64,000 nt of DNA, taken from positions 1,677,001 through 1,741,000 of the forward strand of contig NZ_CP102451.1 in NCBI RefSeq assembly GCF_024637875.1. The letters are read 5' to 3'. Source of the DNA: Vagococcus luciliae (GTDB lineage Bacteria > Bacillota > Bacilli > Lactobacillales > Vagococcaceae). Position numbers and translations under genes: made by a program. Every line of letters starts with the position of its first letter. The first letter of the stretch is position 1. Shown here piece by piece: positions 18,719 to 25,649 of the stretch. Under the pieces are notes generated by a model. That model made no database searches and was not told where the DNA came from. It saw nothing but the letters and a program-made list of their open reading frames with translations.

Positions 18719-18976
18719 ATGGATGAAGTAAGTCTCTTTGATTTTCCAGAATAAGTCAAGTCTGATTTAAGAATGAAACTTCAGTCGAATGATGCTACAA
18801 TGCACACTAAGGAAAGTTTAATAATCTTTTTTAAAGCACCCCAAATGGATTATACAAAAGTTGCACCATTTTTAACTGATCGAACTGAAAAAGTAATCTA
18901 TGATGTTCATGACAAAGCTGTGTATATTTTAGACTGGTCTGAAAATGGTTTTATCACTACATTTAAACATCTATAA
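18719..18976 (+). pseudogene. Small gene interrupted by one in-frame TAA
   Basis: ATG at 18719 follows the ribosome site GAGGTGAT at good spacing and reads MDEVSLFDFPE, then TAA (18752-18754). The same frame continues VKSDLRMKLQSNDATMHTKE and stays open to the stop at 18974-18976, which abuts a terminator. Read through, the product would be about 85 residues. An internal ATG at 18773 could still give a 67-residue product but has no good ribosome site. Family not recognised. The simplest reading is a nonsense mutation; a sequencing error or readthrough are alternatives. Confidence 0.65.
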
Positions 18977-19002
18977 CCTTCCAACTTTTGGAAGGTTTTT
19001 TT
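18975..19002 (+). terminator. Terminator of the interrupted small gene
   Basis: AACCTTCCAA and TTGGAAGGTT form a perfect 10-bp stem with a 3-base loop, followed by TTTTTATC. It overlaps the stop codon. Confidence 0.85.
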
Positions 19003-19152
19003 ATCTTTTTTGATATCGTCACGATTCTTTCATCTTTTTTTAAACTTGTTCATAAATCCTTCTTATCATTTTACGTTTCATTTAAGGTTTAGCTTGTATG
19101 ATTAAGACAGGTCAAAGAGAGAGATAGTCATTCAACACTTTGAATTTTTATT

Positions 19153-19184
19153 AGAGCAATAGAAACTCATTTGTTTCTAGCTCT
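19153..19184 (+). ncRNA. Hairpin upstream of the tRNA-like element
   Basis: AGAGC...GCTCT (5 bp) and TAGAAAC...GTTTCTA (7 bp) stack with a two-base AA bulge and a short loop. It begins 41 bases before the tRNA-like sequence, in a stretch with no open reading frame, and probably belongs to the same transcript. A -10-like TATGAT lies at about 19096. Function unknown. Confidence 0.5.
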
Positions 19185-19193
19185 TGCTTATAT

Positions 19194-19283
19194 GTGGGCG
19201 AACGTGGTGTTTTCACTCTAAGAGTCTAAACGTGTGTTTGTTCTCTATTTACCGAGGTGTAGGTTCGAATCCTACCGTCCACT
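19194..19283 (+). ncRNA. tRNA-like element with intact acceptor and T arms
   Basis: GTGGGCG (19194-19200) pairs over 7 bp with CGTCCAC (19276-19282), one G-U included. GTAGG-TTCGAAT-CCTAC (19259-19275) is a perfect 5-bp T arm with a canonical T loop, abutting the acceptor strand exactly as in a tRNA. The 58 bases between do not fold into normal D and anticodon arms. They contain an imperfect direct repeat (AACGTGGTGTTTTCACTCTA at 19201 and AACGTGTGTTTGTTCTCTA at 19229). Total length is 89 nt, with no encoded CCA. It could be a decayed tRNA, a tRNA mimic in an mRNA leader, or a former integration target. No anticodon is assigned. Confidence 0.55.
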
Positions 19284-19317
19284 TAGTACCATCATTTATT
19301 TTGAAAGGATGATTTTT

Positions 19318-19422
19318 ATGAAGAAAAAAACTGTTATCATTGCCACTATCGCGACTGCTATCCTTGCTTTTAAAAAGCATCAACAAAAAACACTTAATAA
19401 ACAGACTGGCTTTTATAGTTAG
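19318..19422 (+). CDS. 34-residue membrane peptide
   Basis: ATG at 19318 follows GAAAGGA at nine bases. The product is MKKKTVIIATIATAILAF followed by a basic tail, KKHQQKTLNKQTGFYS. It has one hydrophobic segment (residues 5-18) flanked by lysines, the layout of small single-span peptides. It begins 35 bases after the tRNA-like element and ends within a strong terminator. Family not recognised; it may be a small membrane regulator or a type-I-toxin-like peptide, which is speculation from shape alone. A longer frame running through the tRNA-like sequence lacks a start signal. Confidence 0.6.
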   Translation: MKKKTVIIATIATAILAFKKHQQKTLNKQTGFYS

Positions 19423-19433
19423 TCTGTTTTTTT
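19399..19433 (+). terminator. Terminator between the peptide gene and the HTH gene
   Basis: AAACAGACT and AGTCTGTTT form a perfect 9-bp stem with a T-run to 19433. The flanking A-rich side lets it act for the minus-strand gene ending at 19432 as well. Confidence 0.8.
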
Positions 19434-20226
19434 AACTCCTTTGAAAGGCCAGTATTTTTTGCTTAATATCAAACATCTCTTCTTCACTTACTGGAGTGTC
19501 TTTTATTGATTGATTGAACCAATCAGGCAATGTTTCTGTTTTTGATGTGGTTGTCTTACCTTTTTTGCTTTCAACAACAAGTCGCTCAAATTTTTCTCTT
19601 AACTTTTTAGGCTGTCTGATATGACGAGACCAAAAATCATTGGTTTTTAACCAGTTAATCATGTGATCTATGTCCTCTATTTTCACGCCATCTTGCTTAT
19701 TTAACAAGGACATCTCACTTGCCCAAGCATTTAAGTTAACTTTGCTCATCTCTTTTGGAAAATCTTTTGATAGATTCGTGTGTAACATTTTTGCTAATCT
19801 CATATGCTCTTCCATATATTGATGCTTTTTATTCATTATTTTATTCTTTTTAGTATTCACTGTCTTATTCTCTTTAAACTTTTCTTCAATAGGGGCAATC
19901 ACATTCGTTGGTGAGGTAAACTCTTTTTGTTTCATAGGCTCTTCAACAATTTTTATATGCCTCTTGTCGATTTCTTTACTGTCTTTTTTATAATGCAACT
20001 CCACTGTCACAAACCCTTGCTCTTTTAGTTGATTAATCCATTTTGAAATAGACGTTTTACTCACATCATATAGTCTGGCAAAATAATCATTGGTTGCCCA
20101 GCAATACCCTTGTTGATGACATAAAGCAGAAATGTCTCCATATAACAGTTTGGCATTAGCACTGATCGTTTTAGCGTATCTCACATGAGCTGGAATAATC
20201 GCAAAATAAGTTGGTTGTGTTGTCAT
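19432..20226 (-). CDS. Helix-turn-helix replication-type protein
   Basis: A protein of 264 residues with an N-terminal winged helix resembling the HTH_36 family: SANAKLLYGDISALCHQ, then YCWATNDYFARLYDVSKTSI and a WINQL turn. This is followed by a Lys-rich linker and a C-terminal helical region (LNAWASEMSLLNKQDG, FWSRHIRQPKKLREKFERL) of the kind seen in phage and plasmid replication initiators and DnaD-like proteins. It probably binds DNA; whether it still serves a mobile element is unknown. GGAGG lies eight bases before the ATG at 20226, so that start is preferred over 20241. No phage genes flank it. Confidence 0.75.
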   Translation of the reverse strand: MTTQPTYFAIIPAHVRYAKTISANAKLLYGDISALCHQQGYCWATNDYFARLYDVSKTSISKWINQLKEQGFVTVELHYKKDSKEIDKRHIKIVEEPMKQKEFTSPTNVIAPIEEKFKENKTVNTKKNKIMNKKHQYMEEHMRLAKMLHTNLSKDFPKEMSKVNLNAWASEMSLLNKQDGVKIEDIDHMINWLKTNDFWSRHIRQPKKLREKFERLVVESKKGKTTTSKTETLPDWFNQSIKDTPVSEEEMFDIKQKILAFQRS

Positions 20227-20369
20227 CATCTCATCCTCCATCTTTTTCTCTACACTTATATAAACGTTTGAGAAATGGATTCTGTCACTAATATTTTTAA
20301 CTTGTTAAGATTTACTTATGACTAGTTTTATCTTACGATGAAATAAATCACAAAAAGGAGGCATGTTTT

Positions 20370-20846
20370 ATGCAACGTGGGCTTGATCCGATTTTCAATA
20401 AAGACACAAGAATTCTTATTTTAGGCAGTGCACCAAGTGAGATGTCATTAAAGAAACAACAATATTATGGTAACAATGGGAATCAGTTTTGGAAAATGAT
20501 GTTTGCTTTTTTTAACGTTCCCTTTGAGACAGATTATGACAAGAGAGTGGCGTTACTGCTAGATCATCAGATTGGCTTGTGGGATGTGTATCATTTATTT
20601 GAGCGTGACGGCAGTTTAGATACGTCGTTTAAAACAGTTGAGTTAAATGATTTTAGCCAAATTCTAACTCAAGCAGATATCAAATTAATTATCACAAACG
20701 GTAAGAAAGCCTATGATGAAGTGTTAGAAAACAATTTATTTTCGGATATAACTATCATGCCTTGTATCTCAACGAGTGGCGCTGCGAATGGGTATATGGA
20801 AAAAAGAAGACAGTAATGGTATGAAGCATTGGAGATGGTGAGATAA
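20370..20846 (+). pseudogene. DNA-deoxyinosine/uracil glycosylase-like gene with a premature TAA
   Basis: The frame starts with ATG after AAAGGAGG and shows the UDG-superfamily motif LILGSAPSEMSLKKQQYYGN with NQFWKMMF, typical of the Mug-like deoxyinosine glycosylase family, which removes deaminated bases from DNA. Translation stops after 148 residues at TAA (20814-20816), within the C-terminal STSGAANGYMEKRRQ region. The same frame continues WYEALEMVR to a second TAA at 20844. The family normally ends with such a W-x-x-AL helix, so the first stop appears to remove the last nine residues. The active-site part is present, so residual activity is possible. Nonsense mutation is inferred. Confidence 0.7.
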
Positions 20847-20965
20847 AAGATAAAGAACTCTTTACTTAACCCTACTTTTTAACCATAGTAAATAAAGTAA
20901 TTTTATGATAAGATAATTCAGCAATTGTTCAAACTTGCACAATTTATTTTGAGAGGGTTTTTTAA

Positions 20966-22492
20966 TTGAAAAATATACTTGACTATCAACCATTAAATCT
21001 TTATACCAACTACAAAGAGGCTGCTGAGAAAACGCCGACGATTCCGATTATTTTTGATGAAACACTACCAGCTTTTGCCTCACTGGGATCAGAAACAACT
21101 TATAAAGAAAGTCATGACAAAATACTAAAAAGAGCGTATCAGTTGGCTCATTTAGGTGTTAAAAAAGGCGATAAAATCATCCTATATAAAAGTCCTAAGT
21201 TTGATACTTATTTACTTGCTGTCGCAGCATCTTTCCTTGGTGCGATACCTGTCATGGTGTCTTATCATTTACCACCTGAAACCATCAGCGTGTTTGTTGA
21301 ACGTTTAGAAGATCCATTTATTTTATTTGATGATATGACTGAAGATAATGTAAAAGCTGTGCGAAATAGTTCACATGATAAAAAAATTTCATTAGATATC
21401 TTGTTAAATGCCTCAGCACAACCTGTATCGCAAGAAGAGTTGGGCAAAGATGACATAGCATACATGACTCACACGTCTGGCACAACAGGGATTCCCAAGC
21501 TGATTTGTCATTCTTATCGCTCAATGGGTTGGCGAACAAAATGGCAACGAGAAATTTTTACTCATATTTCAAAAAAAGAATTGGTTGCGTTTCACATCTC
21601 ACCTGTGCACTCTCGTTTTAATATTGGGGTTTCTTCATTGATGAGTATGGGATTTCCTATGATGCCACTAGCAAGTGCAACACCTCAGCAAGTGGAAGAC
21701 ATGCTAACAACACACCAACCTATTGCATTGGAAACTCATCCAAATAATTTCGTCCAATGGGCAAGACTGGCAAAAGAAAAACCTCATGTGTTTACTAGCA
21801 TTAAATGTTATCATTCGACATTTGATGCAATAAACAATGCGACTATGTTAGCCTTTTTAAACGCATCAAAAGAAAATGATCCTATCTTTTTACAAGTTTA
21901 TGGTCAAAGTGAATGCGGCCCAATGATTTTACGGTCACACACCATTGAGTCACTAAAAGACTCAGATGCTCGTGATATGGGAGTTGGACTTGAAGGATTA
22001 ACAAAAGCCAGAATTACCGATGAGAACGGTACACTGCTACCTGTCATGACAGATGGACACATCCAGTTTTTATCAAAAGGCCGTGCATTAACTTATTATA
22101 AAGAAGACGCTCGTTTCGAAGAAAATGTTTATGGTAAATGGTGGGATAGTGGCGATTACGGCATGATGGACGAGCGTGGTCATCTATACTTAAAAGATCG
22201 CCAAGTCGATTTGATTGAAAACATTGATAGCACGCTTGCACTGGAAGATTATTTATTAGATGCCTTGGATTTCTTGGAAGAAGTCGTGATTGTGCGTGGA
22301 AAAGATAACTCTCCTCAACCTGTTTTAGCTGTTGTGCCTGGAAAAGAAATGGATTGGAACGCGTGGTGGATGCAAGTAGCTGACCTCCCTCATTTAAATG
22401 AGCCTATTATTAAAACATTTGACGAGATACCTCATACCGCCACAATGAAAGTTCAGAGATTATTACTGGAGAAATGGTTGAAGGAAGGGTAG
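20966..22492 (+). CDS. AMP-binding acyl-CoA synthetase-like enzyme
   Basis: A 508-residue protein of the ANL adenylating superfamily. The phosphate loop is MTHTSGTTGIPKL (about residue 165), followed by YGQSECGPMI (A5-like) and WWDSGDYGMMDERGHLYLKDR (A7/A8 region, given in two parts WWDSGDYG and DERGHLYLKDR). The C-terminal lysine is likely in TATMKVQRLLLEKWL. It should activate a carboxylic acid as the acyl-AMP; the substrate is not evident. The start is TTG at 20966 with GAGAGGG seven bases upstream. It stands alone and is closed by a strong terminator. No carrier-protein domain is present, so it is not an NRPS module. Confidence 0.88.
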   Translation: MKNILDYQPLNLYTNYKEAAEKTPTIPIIFDETLPAFASLGSETTYKESHDKILKRAYQLAHLGVKKGDKIILYKSPKFDTYLLAVAASFLGAIPVMVSYHLPPETISVFVERLEDPFILFDDMTEDNVKAVRNSSHDKKISLDILLNASAQPVSQEELGKDDIAYMTHTSGTTGIPKLICHSYRSMGWRTKWQREIFTHISKKELVAFHISPVHSRFNIGVSSLMSMGFPMMPLASATPQQVEDMLTTHQPIALETHPNNFVQWARLAKEKPHVFTSIKCYHSTFDAINNATMLAFLNASKENDPIFLQVYGQSECGPMILRSHTIESLKDSDARDMGVGLEGLTKARITDENGTLLPVMTDGHIQFLSKGRALTYYKEDARFEENVYGKWWDSGDYGMMDERGHLYLKDRQVDLIENIDSTLALEDYLLDALDFLEEVVIVRGKDNSPQPVLAVVPGKEMDWNAWWMQVADLPHLNEPIIKTFDEIPHTATMKVQRLLLEKWLKEG

Positions 22493-22493
22493 G

Positions 22494-22533
22494 AAAAAAC
22501 GTTAGAGATGTGAAAACATGTCTAACGTTTTTT
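22494..22533 (+). terminator. Bidirectional terminator after the acyl-CoA synthetase gene
   Basis: AAAAAACGTTAGA and TCTAACGTTTTTT form a 13-bp stem, extended by ATGT/ACAT in the loop, with poly-T on both strands. It serves the plus-strand gene and the remnant on the minus strand. Confidence 0.9.
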
Positions 22534-22546
22534 AACATTAATGACT

Positions 22547-22657
22547 TTAGTCATCCTCATCATTTGACGTAGAGCCTTTAAAGTAAATAACATCACTCAA
22601 TCCATTTACACGTTTTAAATACTGATATATTAATGTTCTCAAATTAATAAATATCAT
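22547..22657 (-). pseudogene. C-terminal gene remnant at the island edge
   Basis: A short minus-strand frame (36 residues) reads NLRTLIYQYLKRVNGLSDV and ends GSTSNDEDD, an acidic tail typical of a real C-terminus, just before a terminator. The ATG at 22657 has no ribosome site and a stop lies shortly upstream in frame, so it looks like the tail of a lost gene. Family not recognised. Confidence 0.35.
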
Positions 22658-22834
22658 TGATAATCAAATCAGCATATTTTCATCAAGGTCAAATTCAAGG
22701 TCAAAAAAACGGATTTGTGAGATGTAAGTTTATATAGATTGGAAGATGAGGAATCATCTCTTTTTTATAAGAATTTATCTCTTTTCATTTTTAAATAATC
22801 ATCTATAGGGTTATTATACAAATTTATTAGCTCA
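22658..22834. repeat. Direct GGTCAAA repeats and AT-rich spacer
   Basis: CAAGGTCAAA occurs at 22684-22693 and 22696-22705 (12-base period). A related pair, TGGTCAAA and TGGTCAAT, lies at 23373-23391. Short direct repeats of this kind are used as arm sites by integrases, but no integrase gene remains, so the role is open. Nothing else was seen in this gap except a weak AGATGA/TCATCT hairpin near 22750. Confidence 0.35.
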
Positions 22835-23284
22835 CTAATCTTTTTCTCTCTTTTCATCTTCTATAACTTCAATAGGTACTTTCAAAACATCTCTAAATTC
22901 TGTTGACTTACTTTTCTCAGTAATAGAAAAAAATAGCATGTTTGTATACTCTACAGCTCTTATATATTCAAATTGAACATCATTGTTAAAATAGGTTAAT
23001 TCTTTTTCAATTAGATAGTTTAATCTTCTTATAGAATCAGAACTATATTTCTTCAATTCTTCATGCTTAATTCCCTTTATTTTCAATACATATTCTCTGT
23101 ATAATAATTTCTTAAATCTTTTTATTTTAATTATCTTTACAAATTTATTAAATAACCAAATTAAAAATGGAAAAACTATTGTTGAAAACATCCCCATTAT
23201 AAAACTCAATGTATCTATATCAAAAACTACCTTCAAATGTTCATCTACCCCACAGACCCTTCCATATTGGAATCGGCCTCTCAA
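22835..23284 (-). CDS. Unknown small membrane protein
   Basis: A frame of up to 149 residues. A hydrophobic segment (SFIMGMFSTIVFPFLIWLF, about residues 27-46) is followed by a basic stretch (KIIKIKRFKKLLYREYVLKI) and a helical, charged C-terminal half. No family is recognised. The annotated start at 23284 has no convincing ribosome site; translation may begin further inside, for example around the VVFDIDTLSF segment. It lies downstream of the terminator at 23419-23448 and is therefore probably not part of the retron-type operon, though it belongs to the same AT-rich island. Confidence 0.55.
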   Translation of the reverse strand: MRGRFQYGRVCGVDEHLKVVFDIDTLSFIMGMFSTIVFPFLIWLFNKFVKIIKIKRFKKLLYREYVLKIKGIKHEELKKYSSDSIRRLNYLIEKELTYFNNDVQFEYIRAVEYTNMLFFSITEKSKSTEFRDVLKVPIEVIEDEKREKD

Positions 23285-23418
23285 CCATTGTCATTCGTTG
23301 TCAAATCAATAAATCAACATCACTCATCATAGTTCAATGAGTCAATAGTTATGACTGATTATCAAATTAGGATGGTCAAAATCTGGTCAATTTATGCTAT
23401 GTTATTGGAAGCAAATAT

Positions 23419-23448
23419 AAAAGACAAGCTTATATGAGCTTGTCTTTT
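23419..23448 (-). terminator. Terminator of the retron-type operon
   Basis: AAAAGACAAGCT and AGCTTGTCTTTT form a perfect 12-bp stem with a 6-base loop, 16 bases beyond the stop of the PRTase gene. Confidence 0.85.
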
Positions 23449-23464
23449 ATTATGACAATTTCCA

Positions 23465-24649
23465 TTAAAAAATAAGATCTCCGTAACTCAATATATCCGA
23501 GTCATTATCAGTATAAAAAGATTCTCCATTAGAATTGTATTTCCGGTTTAAAATTTGACTCACAAAATTGTATTGGTAGTTGGATTGAGTAATATCTCCT
23601 AGTAATTGATACTGTGTTGAGAAATACTCTTGTCCAAACTTTCCTATTGATAGCACTACAACCTTTCTTGCACCTGCTTTAAGCAACAAGTGTTTCGCAG
23701 TCTCTGCAGAATATCCTTTTGTAATATAATCATCTATTATACAAACAGAGTTCCCCCTTATCAAATGGGCAATTTGAGGATTAACAACAAGTGTATCAAA
23801 ATCTTTATCACATTTAAAATTCAACCTATTATTTCCGCTAGAATGCTTCGAAGGCATATCTGTATGTCTTAAAAAGAGTTCGTGTCCTCCTCTTGGTCCT
23901 TTTCCTAAAATACATCTCACTGATTCCTTTATAAACGCAGCAGAGGTATTGGGATTATTTCTTTTTGATGATGGGAACGTTCCCCAATAATTAATTTCTT
24001 CATAAATAGAATTAGTAGTTACCTCTCCCATTAACATAAATAATAACAATAATAAAATTTTTTGATTTCTTGTACCTTGAGAACCTTTAAGATTAGTCTG
24101 AAAAATTTCTTTAATCCGCACTTCATCTTCAGGTTTATGAAATGTATTTGCATTAATTAGACTATAAACATAATAATTTGGGGATTCAAATAATCCAAAA
24201 TAATATCTTTTATAATTTTCGAATGCAACTAAACAATTTACGACATCAATAAAATTCCAAAAAGGTAGTCCATAACTTTTTACTTTATCAGCCACTACTA
24301 TTCTATTAACAATAAATTCAGGATTAAATAAAGGAATTTTACAATGAAATGCAAATAACGCATCAGCTTCTACCACACCCACTAATGCACATATTAGCCC
24401 CTGATTTTTATTATTTATTATTACTTGCTCATTTTGCTTTCCTCTATTAATGAATAATATTTTTTCCTTATAATTAGAAGGTATTTTATTCTGTAATTCA
24501 ACTAATGTATTATTTTTTGATAGTATACCAACAGTGATGCCTTGATCATTTAAACTGTCAATTAAATTTAAATTTTCAACAATCAATTCGTTGTTTTCAC
24601 TAAATAAAAAAAGTTTTGACATTATTATTAATTTATTATTAGTTTCCAT
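23465..24649 (-). CDS. Phosphoribosyltransferase-domain protein of the island
   Basis: A 394-residue protein. Its C-terminal third has a type-I PRTase signature: VCIIDDYITKGYSAETAKH (about residues 305-323), matching the DDxxTxGxS PRPP-binding loop, followed by a GARKVVVLSIGKFG strand. The N-terminal two thirds (SKLFLFSENNELIVENLNLI and the following alternating pattern) look like an alpha/beta domain that I cannot assign. The ATG at 24649 lies inside the end of the dprA-like gene (11-base overlap) behind GGTGGGG, indicating translational coupling. PRTases linked to DprA-like proteins and to some retron types have been proposed as immunity components; here the substrate is unknown. An intrinsic terminator follows. 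Confidence 0.8.
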   Translation of the reverse strand: METNNKLIIMSKLFLFSENNELIVENLNLIDSLNDQGITVGILSKNNTLVELQNKIPSNYKEKILFINRGKQNEQVIINNKNQGLICALVGVVEADALFAFHCKIPLFNPEFIVNRIVVADKVKSYGLPFWNFIDVVNCLVAFENYKRYYFGLFESPNYYVYSLINANTFHKPEDEVRIKEIFQTNLKGSQGTRNQKILLLLLFMLMGEVTTNSIYEEINYWGTFPSSKRNNPNTSAAFIKESVRCILGKGPRGGHELFLRHTDMPSKHSSGNNRLNFKCDKDFDTLVVNPQIAHLIRGNSVCIIDDYITKGYSAETAKHLLLKAGARKVVVLSIGKFGQEYFSTQYQLLGDITQSNYQYNFVSQILNRKYNSNGESFYTDNDSDILSYGDLIF

Positions 24650-25496
24650 TTATTTGCACCCCACCATATTTACTAATTTTTTCATTCACTTCTTCATTCT
24701 TTTGATCAATAAATAATATTTTTTTATTTGCTAAACTAGCGTTTCTAATGGTATTCATAGTTCCACTTTTTAAATTGGTTTCAATAACTAATAAAATTTC
24801 ACTCATATTTGCTACATACTGATTTCGTTCTAGAAAACTTGATTTAAAAGTATTTTCACTAGGACCTATTGAAGTTATTAAAAGTCCATTTTTTTGTATT
24901 TTTCGTGCCAATGATTGATTTTTTTGGGGATAAATATTATTAAAATTTGTTGGTAAAACAGCAATAGTTTTTCCTTGATTTTCCAATGTCACTTGGTGTG
25001 CAACAGAATCTATTCCTTCAGCTAAACCACTAACAATTACATACCCTTTTTCAACATATTTTTTCACCAGAGTTTTAGTAGCAATGATTGATCTTTCTTT
25101 CGGATTTCTAGTTCCAACTACCGAAATTCTTTTTAAACCAGTACTTAGTAACTTCTCATCACCTTTTGAATACATAAACAAAGGTTGTATTTTTTCAGGA
25201 AACAATTCATTAAAATAAGTTTTATCATATTTAAAATATATTTTGTTGATACTATGTTTCGTTAAGAAGGCATCATTGTTAAATAATTCTATTTTAAATT
25301 CTTTGTATTTTTCTTTGTCAAAAGACAATTTTTCGTCTTTTTTAGTAAATATTTTTTTTTCGTCTTCAGTGTATTCATCATTATCAAATATAAAATAGAT
25401 AGGATTTTGACCAGATAAAAAAATGTACTCAAGCAAACCTTCACTGTAACCATATTGCTTTAAAAAAAATAATTCACTTTTAATATTATTAGCCAC
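24639..25496 (-). CDS. DprA-like (SLOG-fold) protein
   Basis: A protein of 285 residues. The C-terminal half carries DprA hallmarks in order: ISVVGTRNPKERSI, VIVSGLAEGIDSVAHQVTLE, GKTIAVLPTNFNNIYPQKNQ, FLERNQYVANMSEILLVIE and KSGTMNTIRNA. The N-terminal part (about 120 residues, Lys/Glu/Phe-rich) is not the usual DprA SAM-like domain. GGAGG six bases before a GTG at 25496 supports that start over the upstream ATG at 25514. House-keeping DprA loads RecA on incoming DNA. This copy sits in a different context, coupled to a PRTase gene in an RT operon, so a role as nucleic-acid or nucleotide sensor in defence is inferred. Confidence 0.85.
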   Translation of the reverse strand: MANNIKSELFFLKQYGYSEGLLEYIFLSGQNPIYFIFDNDEYTEDEKKIFTKKDEKLSFDKEKYKEFKIELFNNDAFLTKHSINKIYFKYDKTYFNELFPEKIQPLFMYSKGDEKLLSTGLKRISVVGTRNPKERSIIATKTLVKKYVEKGYVIVSGLAEGIDSVAHQVTLENQGKTIAVLPTNFNNIYPQKNQSLARKIQKNGLLITSIGPSENTFKSSFLERNQYVANMSEILLVIETNLKSGTMNTIRNASLANKKILFIDQKNEEVNEKISKYGGVQINGN

Positions 25497-25649
25497 TTTT
25501 ATCCTCCATTTCATAATCTACATATCACTATATTAGCACATATCTATGTACTTATCATTGATTAACACTAGTAGTACTAAAGTAATTAACTCATATAATT
25601 CATTATTATAATCCCGAAAAATTATCTCTTATCCTTACCAAGTTTAATA

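Noticed and set aside
19194-19283. Reading the tRNA-like element as a UAA suppressor tRNA
   Set aside because: A TTA triplet occurs in a possible 8-base loop, but the stem has only three good pairs and no normal D arm, so no anticodon can be assigned.
19234-19422. A 62-codon frame running through the tRNA-like element into the small peptide
   Set aside because: No ribosome site at its start and the first half is the folded tRNA-like sequence; the ATG at 19318 has GAAAGGA at good spacing.
19432-20226. Prophage replication module
   Set aside because: The HTH protein resembles phage replication proteins, but no other phage gene, integrase or attachment site is adjacent.
24639-25496. Annotation as the competence gene dprA
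   Set aside because: The core motifs fit, but the N-terminal domain and operon context differ, so the gene symbol was withheld.
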